Of a stretch of DNA of 64,000 bases, positions 1 to 9,105 are shown one piece after another. The notes under the pieces were generated by a model. It made no database searches and was not told the origin of the DNA. It saw nothing but the letters and a program-made list of their open reading frames with translations. The DNA is from Paraburkholderia polaris (GTDB lineage: Bacteria; Pseudomonadota; Gammaproteobacteria; Burkholderiales; Burkholderiaceae): assembly GCF_012927345.1 (NCBI RefSeq), contig NZ_JABBGJ010000039.1, positions 45,305 through 109,304 on the forward strand, written 5' to 3'. The number at the start of each line of letters is the position of its first letter. Position 1 is the stretch's first letter. Position numbers and translations under genes: made by a program.

Positions 1-869
1 CGGAAACCATCGAGGCGATCCATCCGGGTGATGCACAGATAGACGGGTACACGCATGCCGAGCGTGCTCTGCATCAGTTGCAAAGGCTTTCGCAGCCGCG
101 TTGCATAAGCTGCGCGCCCGGCTTCGTCGAGTGTCAGCAAGGCGTCCACGCCGACTGCGAGGATGACGCCATTGAGCGGCTGGCGTGGGCGATGGCGCTT
201 GAGCAACGCCAGCAGTTCGCGCCATTCCCCGTTGCGCGCGTCGGCGGCATCGGCCGCATCGAGGTAGGCGCCAGGCGTATCGACGAGAACGGCATCGTTG
301 CTGAACCACCAGTCGCACGCGTGAGTCGGTTCCGTGCGCCGGCTGGCGGCGCGCGCGGCCTGCTCGGCGATCGACAGTTCGAGCCCGCCATTGAGCAGTG
401 CGGCCGTTTTGCCGGCTCCGCCGCTGCCCACGACCAGATACCACGGCAACCGATACACGTGCCGCCCAGTGAGTCTGTCGAACGCCCTGGCAAGCCGGCC
501 GGAAGGGACGGCGGCGTGCCGCAACACATAGCGCGCATGATCGAAGCGCGCGCGCAGATCGTCGAGGCGTTGATGCTGGGCGTCGGCGGCGGGGTCGGAC
601 TGCGATACGGAAGACGCACGGCGCAACGGCTCCGGCAGCCGTGACTCGCGCATGCGCCGAACGTGCCGCCACGTCCATGCGAGCAGCACCAGAGCGATCA
701 GTGCATAGCGGGATCGTTCTGGTTCCAGTGGCCGCGTATCGCCGATCGCCAGCATCGGGCCCGCGATCCAGATCAGCGAGATGAGAAGCGCGAGCCACGC
801 CAAACTTGCCCAGCCGAGTTGGCGCAACAGGGCCGCCAGCCATTCGGCAATGCGTTTCAGGCTATTCAT
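1..869 (-). CDS. tssM: T6SS membrane-complex protein TssM (IcmF/VasK), N-terminal part
   Basis: About 289 codons are present; the gene runs off the low-coordinate edge. TssM is the inner-membrane ATPase-like protein that forms the T6SS trans-envelope complex with TssL and TssJ. Seen here: an N-terminal hydrophobic hairpin (residues ~12-60), a Walker A motif GSGGAGKT near residue 150, a DTPG Walker B/switch near 195, and a TRMD motif near 280 at the edge. The ATG at 869 overlaps the tssL stop (ATGA), so the two are translationally coupled. The cytoplasmic, periplasmic and C-terminal domains lie outside the window, so intactness cannot be judged. Confidence 0.92.
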   Translation of the reverse strand, partial: MNSLKRIAEWLAALLRQLGWASLAWLALLISLIWIAGPMLAIGDTRPLEPERSRYALIALVLLAWTWRHVRRMRESRLPEPLRRASSVSQSDPAADAQHQRLDDLRARFDHARYVLRHAAVPSGRLARAFDRLTGRHVYRLPWYLVVGSGGAGKTAALLNGGLELSIAEQAARAASRRTEPTHACDWWFSNDAVLVDTPGAYLDAADAADARNGEWRELLALLKRHRPRQPLNGVILAVGVDALLTLDEAGRAAYATRLRKPLQLMQSTLGMRVPVYLCITRMDRLDGF

Positions 870-2206
870 CGGTCCGCCTTGGGCACAAGCTCCGGGCGCG
901 CGGACGAGGCGGGATACACCGCGATCTCGACGCGCCGGTTGCGCGCGCGGCCGGCCGCTGTCCCGTTGCTGTCGATCGGTTGCTGCTCGCCGCGTCCGGC
1001 GACTTTCACGGGCCGGCTGGGGTCGAGACCGGCCGAGATCAGCCATTGCCTGACAGCTTCGGCGCGGGCCAGCGAGAGCGCGAGATTCGAGGCGAAGCGC
1101 TGGTCGTGGATCGGCTGATTGTCGGTGTGTCCGGTGATCAGGATGTCTCCCGGCACGCGATCGAGCGTGGCCGCAAGATGGCTGAGCACCGGTAATGCGG
1201 CCTCGCTGGCGACCGCGGATCCGGAGGCGAACAGTCCGTCGCCGCGCAACGCGATGACACTGCGATCGCCTTCGTCGCGCACGCTAAGCGCGCCGCTCTG
1301 CACGTCGGCCTCGAGCAGCGCGGCGACGTGCGGCACAGGGTCGAGCGCGCGCTGCGAAGTCACTTCCGGCAGGCGGATCGCATTGATCGCCGCAGACGTG
1401 CGATCACCGTACGCGTTGGTGGCGAGCAGAAACGCGATAAAGCTCGCGCCACCAAGCAGGGTGGCGCCTGCCAGCCACATCCACAGTGGCATTCCGCGGC
1501 GGAGTGCGCGCGCAGGCGTGCGGTCGGCGGCGCACCAATGCGGCGATAGCGGCAATGCGTAGCCGCCTGCCGTCTCATGCAGCAACTTGTGCAGGCGCCG
1601 CGTCAGCGTTTCGAGTTGTGCGGCGCCGTTCTGAATCACGCGATAGCGTCCTTGAAATCCCAGCGCGAGACAGAAAAACTGCAGCTCGATGAGGTCTCGA
1701 TGTTCGCGCGGCTGTGCCGACAAACGGGCGAGCAGGTGGAAGAACTTTTCGCCGCCCCACGTTTCGTTATGAAACGCGACGAGCAGACTGTGCGCGGACC
1801 ATGCGCCGCTGCCGCCCCCTGGCGCGAGTGCGGCGGCTTCGTCGAGCGCGGTGCACAGGCAATAGCGCGCGCCGACGATCGTTTCGATCGACACGGCCGC
1901 CTGCTGGGCGCGCGTCTGAAAACGCCGGATTTCCGCGACGAGGGATGCGCGCAGACGCTCCGGTGTCACCGTCGCGTTGAGACGGATCTGCGCAAGCGCG
2001 TCGAACAGTGGCAGCGCGGCGGCGACGAGCGGATTGGACGCATGGGCCGAGGGTTGCGCGACGGATGACGCGAACGGCGTCTCGAATCGAGAGTCAAGCC
2101 GCGATTCAAGCCGTGAGTCAAGCCGCGACTCCAGTCCTGCCCCGGCTGCCGGCGATGATTGCGTGGTTCCTGTGCGCTGCGCAGGCGCTGCTGCGATGGA
2201 TGACAT
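866..2206 (-). CDS. tssL: T6SS membrane-complex protein TssL (DotU/ImpK) with C-terminal OmpA domain
   Basis: About 446 residues. The DotU domain (residues ~55-235) has the characteristic RYCLCTALDEAA and ETWGGEKFFHLL motifs. One transmembrane helix (~238-264) is followed by a periplasmic OmpA-like peptidoglycan-binding domain (~330-435) with GHTDNQP, LSLARAEAV and RNRRVEI. It anchors the T6SS baseplate to the inner membrane, and the OmpA part should grip peptidoglycan. Start chosen at 2206 because GAAAGG sits upstream; an in-frame ATG at 2233, 5 nt after the tssK stop, would add nine residues. Residues ~26-43 are a short SRLES/SRLDS repeat mirrored in the DNA. Lies between tssK and tssM. Confidence 0.95.
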   Translation of the reverse strand: MSSIAAAPAQRTGTTQSSPAAGAGLESRLDSRLESRLDSRFETPFASSVAQPSAHASNPLVAAALPLFDALAQIRLNATVTPERLRASLVAEIRRFQTRAQQAAVSIETIVGARYCLCTALDEAAALAPGGGSGAWSAHSLLVAFHNETWGGEKFFHLLARLSAQPREHRDLIELQFFCLALGFQGRYRVIQNGAAQLETLTRRLHKLLHETAGGYALPLSPHWCAADRTPARALRRGMPLWMWLAGATLLGGASFIAFLLATNAYGDRTSAAINAIRLPEVTSQRALDPVPHVAALLEADVQSGALSVRDEGDRSVIALRGDGLFASGSAVASEAALPVLSHLAATLDRVPGDILITGHTDNQPIHDQRFASNLALSLARAEAVRQWLISAGLDPSRPVKVAGRGEQQPIDSNGTAAGRARNRRVEIAVYPASSARPELVPKADR

Positions 2207-2237
2207 GTTTATTCGCCTTTCTTTCGCATACATGAGA

Positions 2238-3605
2238 TCAGCCGCGAATGGCCCAGCATTCCATCGTCAGGCCCGGCAAGTCGCCGGCCACATGCAGCGC
2301 AAGGCCGCTGGACTGTTCGAGTTGCTTCCAGAGTTCACCGCCGGCATCGAGTTCGAAATAGTGATAGCCCGCGTGATACGGGATCTGCCGCGGCGCGACC
2401 GGCAGGCTGCGCATGCCGATGCCCGGCAACTGCAGGTGCACCAGTTCCGCGAGCCGTTCGACCGGGCCGACCTTCACTTGCGCCGGATACCGCGTGCGCA
2501 CGGTTTCTGCCGGTAGATCCGCATGGACTGCGAGCACGAAGCCGGCATGGTGTAGAAGCTCGACGCTCGGGATCTGTGCCACCCAGACGCGGTGCGCGCG
2601 CTCCTGCAATTCGAGTGCGAGGGCGTTCTGTTCGAGCACGGTCGACAGTGCGCGGCGCAATTCGGCCATCAAGGGCCCAAAACTGCCTTGTAAATCGTCG
2701 TGCTGGTAGCAGGGGTAAAGCGGCGGCCGGCGCTCCTCGGCCGTGTAAGTGGACAGCTCGAACGCAAGGCGCAGCCATTGCTGGAACAGGCGCTCCGGAT
2801 GCAGATGGGGCGTGTGCAGCGCGTGCCACGTATCGGCCTGTGCCCGGTTGATCAGGGCGAGCAACAAGAACTCCGAAACCTCGGCCACGCCGCCGCGCCC
2901 CGGCCTTGACTGGCGCTGCGCGAGCGCCTCGCTGCGCTGTTCGAGCAGCCCGTGCAACTCGCGCAGGTATTGGGCGAGCACCGGATGTTGATCCGCACTC
3001 AGCATCGGCGGAATGTAGTGCTTGTCGAGCACCAGTTGGCGATCGCTGCGGCGCTCCAGCACGCGCAGCAAACCGATGCCATGCCATTGGCTGCCAAGTT
3101 CGGCAGCGAGCATGAGCCGCATCCGCGGCCGGGCCAGTTGCAGAGCCGCGGGCCCCAACGCAACGGCATTGCTATCGGCGATGTCGCGCGAATAGACGGC
3201 GTGGCGCGCGAGTGATCCGGCTTGCTCTTCGAAGATCGTGTCGTCGGCGCCGGCTCGCCTGCGCGGCAGAGCGAGCAGCACCGTGAGGTCTTTGGCGTCG
3301 GCCGGGATGTCGAGCGGCGCAGGCAATTCGTCGGGCTCGGTCAGCAGAAACGGCGTGCCGTCGGGCAACACGCCTTGCGCGTTCGCGAGCGCCACTTTGC
3401 CGAGCGCCAGCGCGGCGTGGTCGATCTCGACGCTCTGGAACCCCCAGAACGCGGCATGCGACGCCAGGCAACGCTGCTGCACATAGGCTTCGACATAACG
3501 TTCGAGTTGCTGGAAATGTTGCGGCCGCAGAAACATGCCTTCTGACCAGACAACTTTGCTGCGGGCGGTGCTGCCGTTTTTGAGTGGCGAATGGTGGTCG
3601 TTCAT
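2238..3605 (-). CDS. tssK: T6SS baseplate protein TssK (ImpJ/VasE)
   Basis: About 455 residues, normal for the family. TssK is the cytoplasmic trimeric adaptor joining the baseplate to the TssJLM membrane complex. The N-terminal VVWSEGMFLRPQHFQQLERY segment is the family hallmark. Start taken at 3605, where ATG overlaps the tssJ stop (ATGA); an earlier in-frame ATG at 3617 lies inside tssJ. It sits in the canonical tssJ-tssK-tssL-tssM order. No disruption seen. Confidence 0.95.
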   Translation of the reverse strand: MNDHHSPLKNGSTARSKVVWSEGMFLRPQHFQQLERYVEAYVQQRCLASHAAFWGFQSVEIDHAALALGKVALANAQGVLPDGTPFLLTEPDELPAPLDIPADAKDLTVLLALPRRRAGADDTIFEEQAGSLARHAVYSRDIADSNAVALGPAALQLARPRMRLMLAAELGSQWHGIGLLRVLERRSDRQLVLDKHYIPPMLSADQHPVLAQYLRELHGLLEQRSEALAQRQSRPGRGGVAEVSEFLLLALINRAQADTWHALHTPHLHPERLFQQWLRLAFELSTYTAEERRPPLYPCYQHDDLQGSFGPLMAELRRALSTVLEQNALALELQERAHRVWVAQIPSVELLHHAGFVLAVHADLPAETVRTRYPAQVKVGPVERLAELVHLQLPGIGMRSLPVAPRQIPYHAGYHYFELDAGGELWKQLEQSSGLALHVAGDLPGLTMECWAIRG

Positions 3606-4156
3606 CGGTGTGCCCAATCCATGGTTCTAACGATCAGGCCGCCGCTGAGCTTCACTTGCACGGCAAGCCGCTCATGAGTGGACGGCCAGAATGAAAACAC
3701 GCTGCCCGCGCCGTCGGCGGGGAGCGCGTAGGTGGCTTTCCAGCTGTGCCGGTCGAGCTCCCGATAGCCCGCGACGACGCCGAGTGCCCGCACGCCGGGC
3801 TCGGCGCTTCGCTGGATCAGCTTGCGCTCGCCCGGCAGCAGGATGATTTGTTCGAACGAGACGAGGTCGTCGGCGAGGACCGCTTTAGCGCGGTCCTGCA
3901 AGGACGGGAAGTCGCTCGCTTCGAATACCGCCGTCGATTTCAGCGTGTAGAGGCCGATCAGAATCGGCGCTGGCCGGCCGTGGCCGTCGGGATTCACGTT
4001 GGCGGCGGCTTCGAGATAGATGTCCCAAGCGCGTGCTTCTGGCTTCGCGGGCGATGCGCATGCGCCGGCTAACAAGGCCGTGCCCAAGGCGAGCCAAAGG
4101 CGTAGGCGTAATCGGAGGCGTAATCGGAGGCGTGAGCGTAGACGTAGGCGCTTCAT
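3602..4156 (-). CDS. tssJ: T6SS outer-membrane lipoprotein TssJ (VasD/SciN)
   Basis: 184 residues. TssJ is the outer-membrane lipoprotein of the T6SS membrane complex and contacts the periplasmic end of TssM. A lipobox LAGAC with the acylated Cys at residue 33 follows a hydrophobic core, and the rest has the small beta-sandwich pattern of the family (RPAPILIGLYTL, then FEQIILLPGE). Odd point: the signal-peptide n-region (residues 3-19) has nine arginines alternating mainly with leucine, encoded by a short tandem DNA repeat, far more basic than usual. The stop overlaps the tssK start. Confidence 0.9.
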   Translation of the reverse strand: MKRLRLRSRLRLRLRLRLRLWLALGTALLAGACASPAKPEARAWDIYLEAAANVNPDGHGRPAPILIGLYTLKSTAVFEASDFPSLQDRAKAVLADDLVSFEQIILLPGERKLIQRSAEPGVRALGVVAGYRELDRHSWKATYALPADGAGSVFSFWPSTHERLAVQVKLSGGLIVRTMDWAHR

Positions 4157-4177
4157 CGAGGTGCGATCATGTGAGGC

Positions 4178-4567
4178 TTAACCCGCCAGATTCAGAATAT
4201 GCGTCTGGCTCGGCGATGTGCCGGTGCCGATTGCGTTGGTCGCGTTCTGCTGCGTGGGGTCGGTCATGCGGGTGGTCGGCATGCCGTGCAGCAACACTGT
4301 GTTGGCACCGTTGATGTTGCGCGAACTGGCGCATACGGTGCCCGAGATGACGCCACCCATCGAGCCCGGGGCATCGCCGCTCGTGACGGGAATGATCGTT
4401 GCCAGGTTGTGCGCGGGCGCGGCGGCGATCAGGATGTTGCTGACATTGGGAATGGCCTGAGGCCGCTGTGCATTGTTGTCGTAAGCAACCGGGACGCCGA
4501 CGGGCGGCGTCAGGTTGACGCAGACGGCGTCGTTGGCGCCCCCGGCGCTCGAGTTGACCATCACCAT
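4178..4567 (-). CDS. DUF4150 PAAR-like T6SS tip protein
   Basis: 129 residues. DUF4150 proteins are PAAR-like cones that cap the VgrG spike and can carry effectors. Seen: N-terminal MVMVNSSAGG, the GDAPGSMGGVISGT stretch and MPTTRMTDPTQQN, all typical of this family. No C-terminal toxin extension is present, so this would be a plain spike tip. Lies 9 nt downstream of the DUF3540 gene and 21 nt before tssJ. This set of accessory genes placed between vgrG and tssJ suggests they jointly dress the VgrG tip. Confidence 0.85.
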   Translation of the reverse strand: MVMVNSSAGGANDAVCVNLTPPVGVPVAYDNNAQRPQAIPNVSNILIAAAPAHNLATIIPVTSGDAPGSMGGVISGTVCASSRNINGANTVLLHGMPTTRMTDPTQQNATNAIGTGTSPSQTHILNLAG

Positions 4568-4576
4568 CGTCTAGTC

Positions 4577-5461
4577 CTATCCCAGGTGAATCTGTTCGGC
4601 GTCGAGCTTCGACAGATGCTCGGCGCTCAGCAGGGTGTTCTTGCCGTGCAGGCGCACGCTTTCCGACGCGGCGTAGTCGATATGCGCGGCACGCAGATGG
4701 TCGACGGTGTCGATCGAGCGGAAACTGGTCTTACTGATCTGCACGATGTGTTCGACCACCGCTTCGATCGTTTTGCCGAGCAGACGCACGAGACCGATGC
4801 GTCCTTCCAGTTCATCGCAGACGAGCGTGCTCTTCGTGGCCGTGAGTTCCGCGTCGTGCGTGGTGATGGCAAGGCGCTCGCCCTCCAGCGCGATTTCGCG
4901 CGCCGCGCTGACACGCACGTCACCGGACGCGTCGAGGCGCAAGTCGCCTTCCACGCGGATGCATGTCTCGCTGCCGGCGGCTCGTTCGAGTATCGCCGCC
5001 ACGTAGCCGTGCCGCGGGCCGTTGCCGCAGACTGCCACCCGGTCGCGGATCGCAGGCGTGATCAGGCAACTGAACGCGCGCTTGCAGGTGAGCAGTGCGC
5101 CGTCGTCGCTGGTTACGAGAAAGACGTCGTCGTGCAAGACGGCGATCACCGTGCCGATGCTGTTATGCGGGCGTTCAGGACGTTCGGAGCGTTCGGAGGG
5201 TTCAGAGCGTTCGGAGCGTTCGAGACGTTCGAGACGTTCGGTGAGTTCGAGAGCTTCGAGAGCTTCGAGAGGTTCGCGAGGTTCGAGACGTTCGGCATGT
5301 TCGGAGCGTTCGGCACGTTCCACACGTTCCACACGTTCCACACGTTTCGCGCGCGTGGCATGTTCGACATTTTCTCCGCGTCCAACACACGCGATAGGCT
5401 CGACACGCTCGACTCCGGTGGCATCCTCCGGCATGCGCCGCTGCACTGTGGTCGTTGTCAT
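4577..5461 (-). CDS. DUF3540 domain protein of the T6SS cluster
   Basis: 294 residues from the ATG at 5461, chosen because AAGGAG lies about 10 nt upstream and the upstream stop is only 2 nt away. A DUF3540-type region occupies the C-terminal ~190 residues (NSIGTVIAVLHDDVFLV, then VRVSAAREIALEGERLAI). DUF3540 proteins are known only as companions of VgrG/DUF4150 modules; no activity is established. Residues ~30-100 are a low-complexity tract of ERxER/ERLERLE units, strongly charged and encoded by degenerate 9-bp repeats. It could form a flexible or helical linker. Confidence 0.78.
   Translation of the reverse strand: MTTTTVQRRMPEDATGVERVEPIACVGRGENVEHATRAKRVERVERVERAERSEHAERLEPREPLEALEALELTERLERLERSERSEPSERSERPERPHNSIGTVIAVLHDDVFLVTSDDGALLTCKRAFSCLITPAIRDRVAVCGNGPRHGYVAAILERAAGSETCIRVEGDLRLDASGDVRVSAAREIALEGERLAITTHDAELTATKSTLVCDELEGRIGLVRLLGKTIEAVVEHIVQISKTSFRSIDTVDHLRAAHIDYAASESVRLHGKNTLLSAEHLSKLDAEQIHLG
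5166..5352 (-). repeat. Degenerate 9-bp-multiple tandem repeats inside the DUF3540 gene
   Basis: The plus strand shows many variations on GAGCGTTCG/GAGACGTTC, ending in three identical CACGTTCCA units at 5314-5340. Units are multiples of three, so copy changes keep frame. The tract encodes the Glu-Arg rich linker of the DUF3540 protein and leaves other frames open, which is why several spurious reading frames appear here. Confidence 0.85.
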
Positions 5462-5463
5462 GG

Positions 5464-6558
5464 CTAGGGCTGCTCCTTGATGAATGTGTGCCGCCGACGG
5501 GCGTCCCGCTGTCTCGACCATTCCTGCGCGGCGAGGAGGGCAGGCTCAGCGGCGATCACGCCTGGGCGGCTGGGAGAGATTGCCGGTTCGGCGCCTTGCG
5601 CGCCGTGGAAAGAAGTCCGTGCGAACACGGCTTCGTGAAAGTCCGCGCCGGCCAGTGCCGCATGTGAAAAGTCAGCCGCATTCAGGCGAGTCCGCACGAA
5701 CCGCGCGTGCGCCGCATGGGCGCGTTGAAATACGGCCCCGCGCAGATCCGCGTCCGAGAAATCGGTGTGCTGCGCGTGCGCGCCGACCCAGATGCTGTTC
5801 TCCAGCTGGGCATGAACGCAACGTGCATGACCGACGTTCGCACCGAAGAAAATGGCCGACGGCGCCTGCACATGCTCCAGCACTGCGTGGTCGAGTCTCG
5901 CGCCCTGAAAATTGCAGTGGGGCAGATTGGCCGACGTGAAGTCGGCACGACTCAGATCGGTGGCGATGAACTGGCAGCGGACGAACGTCTGGCCGTTCAG
6001 ACGCTGCCCGCTCAGGTCCGATTCCGTGAACACGACGCGATCGAATTCCGTGCGCGCGAAGCCGACATCACGCAGATCGAGCCGATAGAAGAAGCACCGT
6101 TGCAGATGCGCTGCGGAGAAATCGGCGCCACGCAAAGGCGTTTCGTCAAAGAAGCCCTGGTCGATTTGCGCGCCGTCGAATCGGCACGCCTGAAGCTCGG
6201 TATGCAGACACGCGAGGCGCGCGGCACGCACCTCGCTGAAACGGGTACCGCTCGCGCGCGTCCCGTTCAGACGGCAGTCGTCGAGCAGACTGCCGGACAG
6301 ATCGGTGCCGGTCAGCGCTCCGTTGATGAAGGCACTTTTCGACAGATCCGCGCCGCGCAGGTCGACGTCGGTGAACAGGCAGTCGGTGAAGACGCTCTCG
6401 GCCAGGCGGGCCTGCGCAAGCCGGGTCCCTTCGAACGTGACCTTTTCGAAGATGCCGCCCGACAGATCGCATCCCTCGAGAGCCAGTGCGCCGATCGAGC
6501 GGTTGCTGATCGCTTCGCCGTTGCGCACGGCCTGCTGCAATTGTTCACGCGCGGACAT
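5464..6558 (-). CDS. Pentapeptide-repeat protein of the T6SS cluster
   Basis: About 364 residues, nearly all of it pentapeptide repeats of the A(D/N)LxG type (VDLRGADLSKSAF, TDLSRADFTSANL, TDFSDADLRGAVF), which fold as a right-handed quadrilateral beta-helix. Function unknown; in T6SS loci such proteins accompany DUF2169 and PAAR-like genes and are presumed tip or adaptor parts. Start: tandem ATGs at 6561 and 6558 follow AAGGAG; 6558 has the better spacing. It overlaps the end of the upstream DUF2169 gene by about 14 nt. No catalytic motif seen. Confidence 0.85.
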   Translation of the reverse strand: MSAREQLQQAVRNGEAISNRSIGALALEGCDLSGGIFEKVTFEGTRLAQARLAESVFTDCLFTDVDLRGADLSKSAFINGALTGTDLSGSLLDDCRLNGTRASGTRFSEVRAARLACLHTELQACRFDGAQIDQGFFDETPLRGADFSAAHLQRCFFYRLDLRDVGFARTEFDRVVFTESDLSGQRLNGQTFVRCQFIATDLSRADFTSANLPHCNFQGARLDHAVLEHVQAPSAIFFGANVGHARCVHAQLENSIWVGAHAQHTDFSDADLRGAVFQRAHAAHARFVRTRLNAADFSHAALAGADFHEAVFARTSFHGAQGAEPAISPSRPGVIAAEPALLAAQEWSRQRDARRRHTFIKEQP

Positions 6559-9082
6559 CATGCGGCTCCTTGCGTAACGGATGAAACACGGTCTGCTCGA
6601 GGTAGGCATGGTCAAGGCGCGTGGATGCATCGATCGATGCTTCGGCAAGATTGGCGCGGAACAGATTCGCTTCATTGAAGTCGGCGTCGTGCAGCACGGC
6701 GCGGCGCATTTGCGCGCCGATCAGATCGGCGCCGGCGAGGCTGGCGCCGCTCAGGTCGGTGCGAACCAGATGGCCGCCGTCGAACTTCGCATCGCTCAGG
6801 TCGGCTTGCTGCAGACCGGCATCCGAAAAGTCGCATTGACTGATCGTTGCGCCGCTGAACCGCGCGTTGCGGGCCTGTGTATGTCGCAGATTCACTTCGG
6901 TCAGCGACGCTCGGGAGAAGTCCGCACGATCCAGTACGGTGTCTTTCGCAAAACACGCTTTGCGAAGCCGCGCGTGGTCGAAACGGATCTGCTGCGCAAT
7001 GGTTTCGACAAAGCCGAAACCTTCGATGTCGGCGGCCGTGAAAGCAACGCGATCGAGCCGGCACTGAATGAACGCGAGCTTGCGGATCGTCGCCGCGTGG
7101 AAGGTCACGTCGGTCAGTGTCTGCTCGATGAAGACCAACTCGCTGAGCGTGCCTCCAGTGAAATCGACCGCTTCGAAACGGCAGCCGCTGAACTGGACTC
7201 GCCTCGCCGAGGCTCGCCGCGCGTTGCAGTTTCGCCAGACCGCACGTTCGAACAGACAGCGATCAAGGACGGCTTCGCTGAAGTCGGTTCCCTCGCAATC
7301 GGTGAGCGAAAGGTTGGCGCCTGAGAGATCGGCCTTGGCGAAGGTGGTCCCGGCGAGGGCGGCGCGCGCGATGACCGCGTCGCGCAAGTTAGCGCCTGTC
7401 AGGTCGGTGCCGCTCAGGTCGGCGCTTTCGAGCAGCGCACCGGCAAGGTCCACGTGGCGCAAATTCATCCCACTCAGATCGGCGCCGGTGAGGTCGAGGC
7501 CGGCGAGCGATTCGCCGCGACCATGGCCGGCAGCAACGCGTTCGCGCAGTGCGGCGGACGACGCAGTGTCGAGGCGTGCCGCGGCTTCCTGATAGTGGGC
7601 CGACTGCAGATAGGATGCACGCAGTTTGCGCTCGGCGTCTCGCTCCTGTTCGAGCATCTCGGGCCGTGCAGGGTGCTGGGCGCGATTGCTTGCGAAAGAC
7701 TGGGGAGGTCCACGTCTTGCCGCAGCGTTTCGGCTCGCGGTGAGTTCGGGATGCTTGGCCTCGATCTGCTGACGCGTCTGTTCGAGCGCGGCCAACTGAG
7801 TCTCGGCGAGCTTTTCGTTGCGCTCGACGAACTCGGCCAGTTCGTCGAGACGCGGTGGGCGTGTGGTGGCCACTTCTGGCGCGGAGATGACTGCGCCGGC
7901 AGCGGCCGCCTGGCTAGCCTGCTCACGGGCGCGTTGTTGCAGATTGCGCTGCAACGCGCTGACTTGTAGGCCGGCTTGCGCGTGGCCGTTGCCGTCGCCG
8001 TCCGCATCGCCCGCGGCGGCTAGCATTGATTGCGGCGCGAGGTCCAGGTCGCGCAGGGCGTGCAAGGCGCCGCGCTTGCTGTCCATGCGCAGATCGAACA
8101 CGCGCCGATAGTGGGCGTCGCTGCGTGGTTCGTTATGGCATTCGACGGCGAGCAGCAGGCACGCCACGTCTTGCGCGTCGAATTCCTGGACTCGCGCCAC
8201 GCCATGAAAAATCATGATGGCCCGTTCGCGGTGTGGAATGAACCATACCGTCGTCAGCCGCATGGCGACTTCGGTCAAGTCCGACTCGCGTATCCGCTGT
8301 ACGAAGCAACGCGCGCGGAGAGGCGGCAACTCGCCGGCCAGTGTCGGGCGCTCCGGATGCATATGGGTCAATTCATACGCGGCACCCGGCGGAAGCGAGT
8401 CGAGCTGAGGGAATTGCTGATCGCGCGGCGCGACGTTGAAATAATCCGGATGCATCGTGCGCGGAAAGCCCGGGCAATCCTCCTTGAGCCACCGCTCGTC
8501 CATCTCGCCATATAGCGCGCAGCGCTGCGGCCAGTCAGCGGCGATCGGCGTGAAGGCCACCGGTGCGGTGCCGCGTTCGCGCGTGACGACTGGCGCGTCC
8601 GGATATGCGATGTGCGGAAGCAACTGCGCGCTGCCCGGCGCGCGGGTGGGGTAACCGATGCCACGTGGATTTTCGGCATAGCCGGCACCGCCATAGGCCA
8701 GCGGCCAGTCGAGCGGCAAGCATTCGAACGGCGCGGCTTGCGACGGCGTATTGCCGTTCCACTCACGTGCGCCCGACACCTGCAATTGCTTGTGGAGGCC
8801 GGCGAATCGAATGCCGACACGGCACATGTGTGCCGTATCGCAATACTGGCCGTAGGTGCGCCCCGCGACCAGAAACTCGGCATGCTGTTTCGGCAGTGCG
8901 GCGTCGAGTGCATAGCCGCCCAACTCGCTGCCAACCGTATTCCACAGTTCCGACTCGCTAACGAGGCCGGGCGCGTTGCCGAGCGTCACCATCACCGGTA
9001 TCGCGATGCCGAGATGCTCGTTGCCGGCCTGCCGATACGTGCGGGTCAGAATGCCGACGGGGGTAGGTTTGATGATTTTCAT
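6545..9082 (-). CDS. DUF2169 and pentapeptide-repeat T6SS accessory protein
   Basis: 845 residues. The N-terminal ~300 residues match DUF2169 (MKIIKPTPVGILTRTYRQAG; PLAYGGAGYAENPRGIGYP; GFPRTMHPDYFNVAPRDQQF). A charged, probably helical middle (~360-500) precedes pentapeptide repeats from ~525 to ~830 (GLDLTGADLSGMNL and similar). Known of the family: a DUF2169 protein of Agrobacterium stabilises a T6SS DNase effector and loads it on VgrG. By inference this one is an adaptor for cargo or for the neighbouring pentapeptide and PAAR-like proteins. It follows vgrG by 23 nt, in the same operon. Confidence 0.88.
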   Translation of the reverse strand: MKIIKPTPVGILTRTYRQAGNEHLGIAIPVMVTLGNAPGLVSESELWNTVGSELGGYALDAALPKQHAEFLVAGRTYGQYCDTAHMCRVGIRFAGLHKQLQVSGAREWNGNTPSQAAPFECLPLDWPLAYGGAGYAENPRGIGYPTRAPGSAQLLPHIAYPDAPVVTRERGTAPVAFTPIAADWPQRCALYGEMDERWLKEDCPGFPRTMHPDYFNVAPRDQQFPQLDSLPPGAAYELTHMHPERPTLAGELPPLRARCFVQRIRESDLTEVAMRLTTVWFIPHRERAIMIFHGVARVQEFDAQDVACLLLAVECHNEPRSDAHYRRVFDLRMDSKRGALHALRDLDLAPQSMLAAAGDADGDGNGHAQAGLQVSALQRNLQQRAREQASQAAAAGAVISAPEVATTRPPRLDELAEFVERNEKLAETQLAALEQTRQQIEAKHPELTASRNAAARRGPPQSFASNRAQHPARPEMLEQERDAERKLRASYLQSAHYQEAAARLDTASSAALRERVAAGHGRGESLAGLDLTGADLSGMNLRHVDLAGALLESADLSGTDLTGANLRDAVIARAALAGTTFAKADLSGANLSLTDCEGTDFSEAVLDRCLFERAVWRNCNARRASARRVQFSGCRFEAVDFTGGTLSELVFIEQTLTDVTFHAATIRKLAFIQCRLDRVAFTAADIEGFGFVETIAQQIRFDHARLRKACFAKDTVLDRADFSRASLTEVNLRHTQARNARFSGATISQCDFSDAGLQQADLSDAKFDGGHLVRTDLSGASLAGADLIGAQMRRAVLHDADFNEANLFRANLAEASIDASTRLDHAYLEQTVFHPLRKEPHDVRA

Positions 9083-9105
9083 CGGATATCAGGCGCGCAG
9101 CAGTT

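Noticed and set aside
5146..5424. Asn/Val- and Phe-rich frames over the DUF3540 repeat
   Set aside because: They are off-frame readings of the 9-bp repeat; the DUF3540 frame has the ribosome site and family match.
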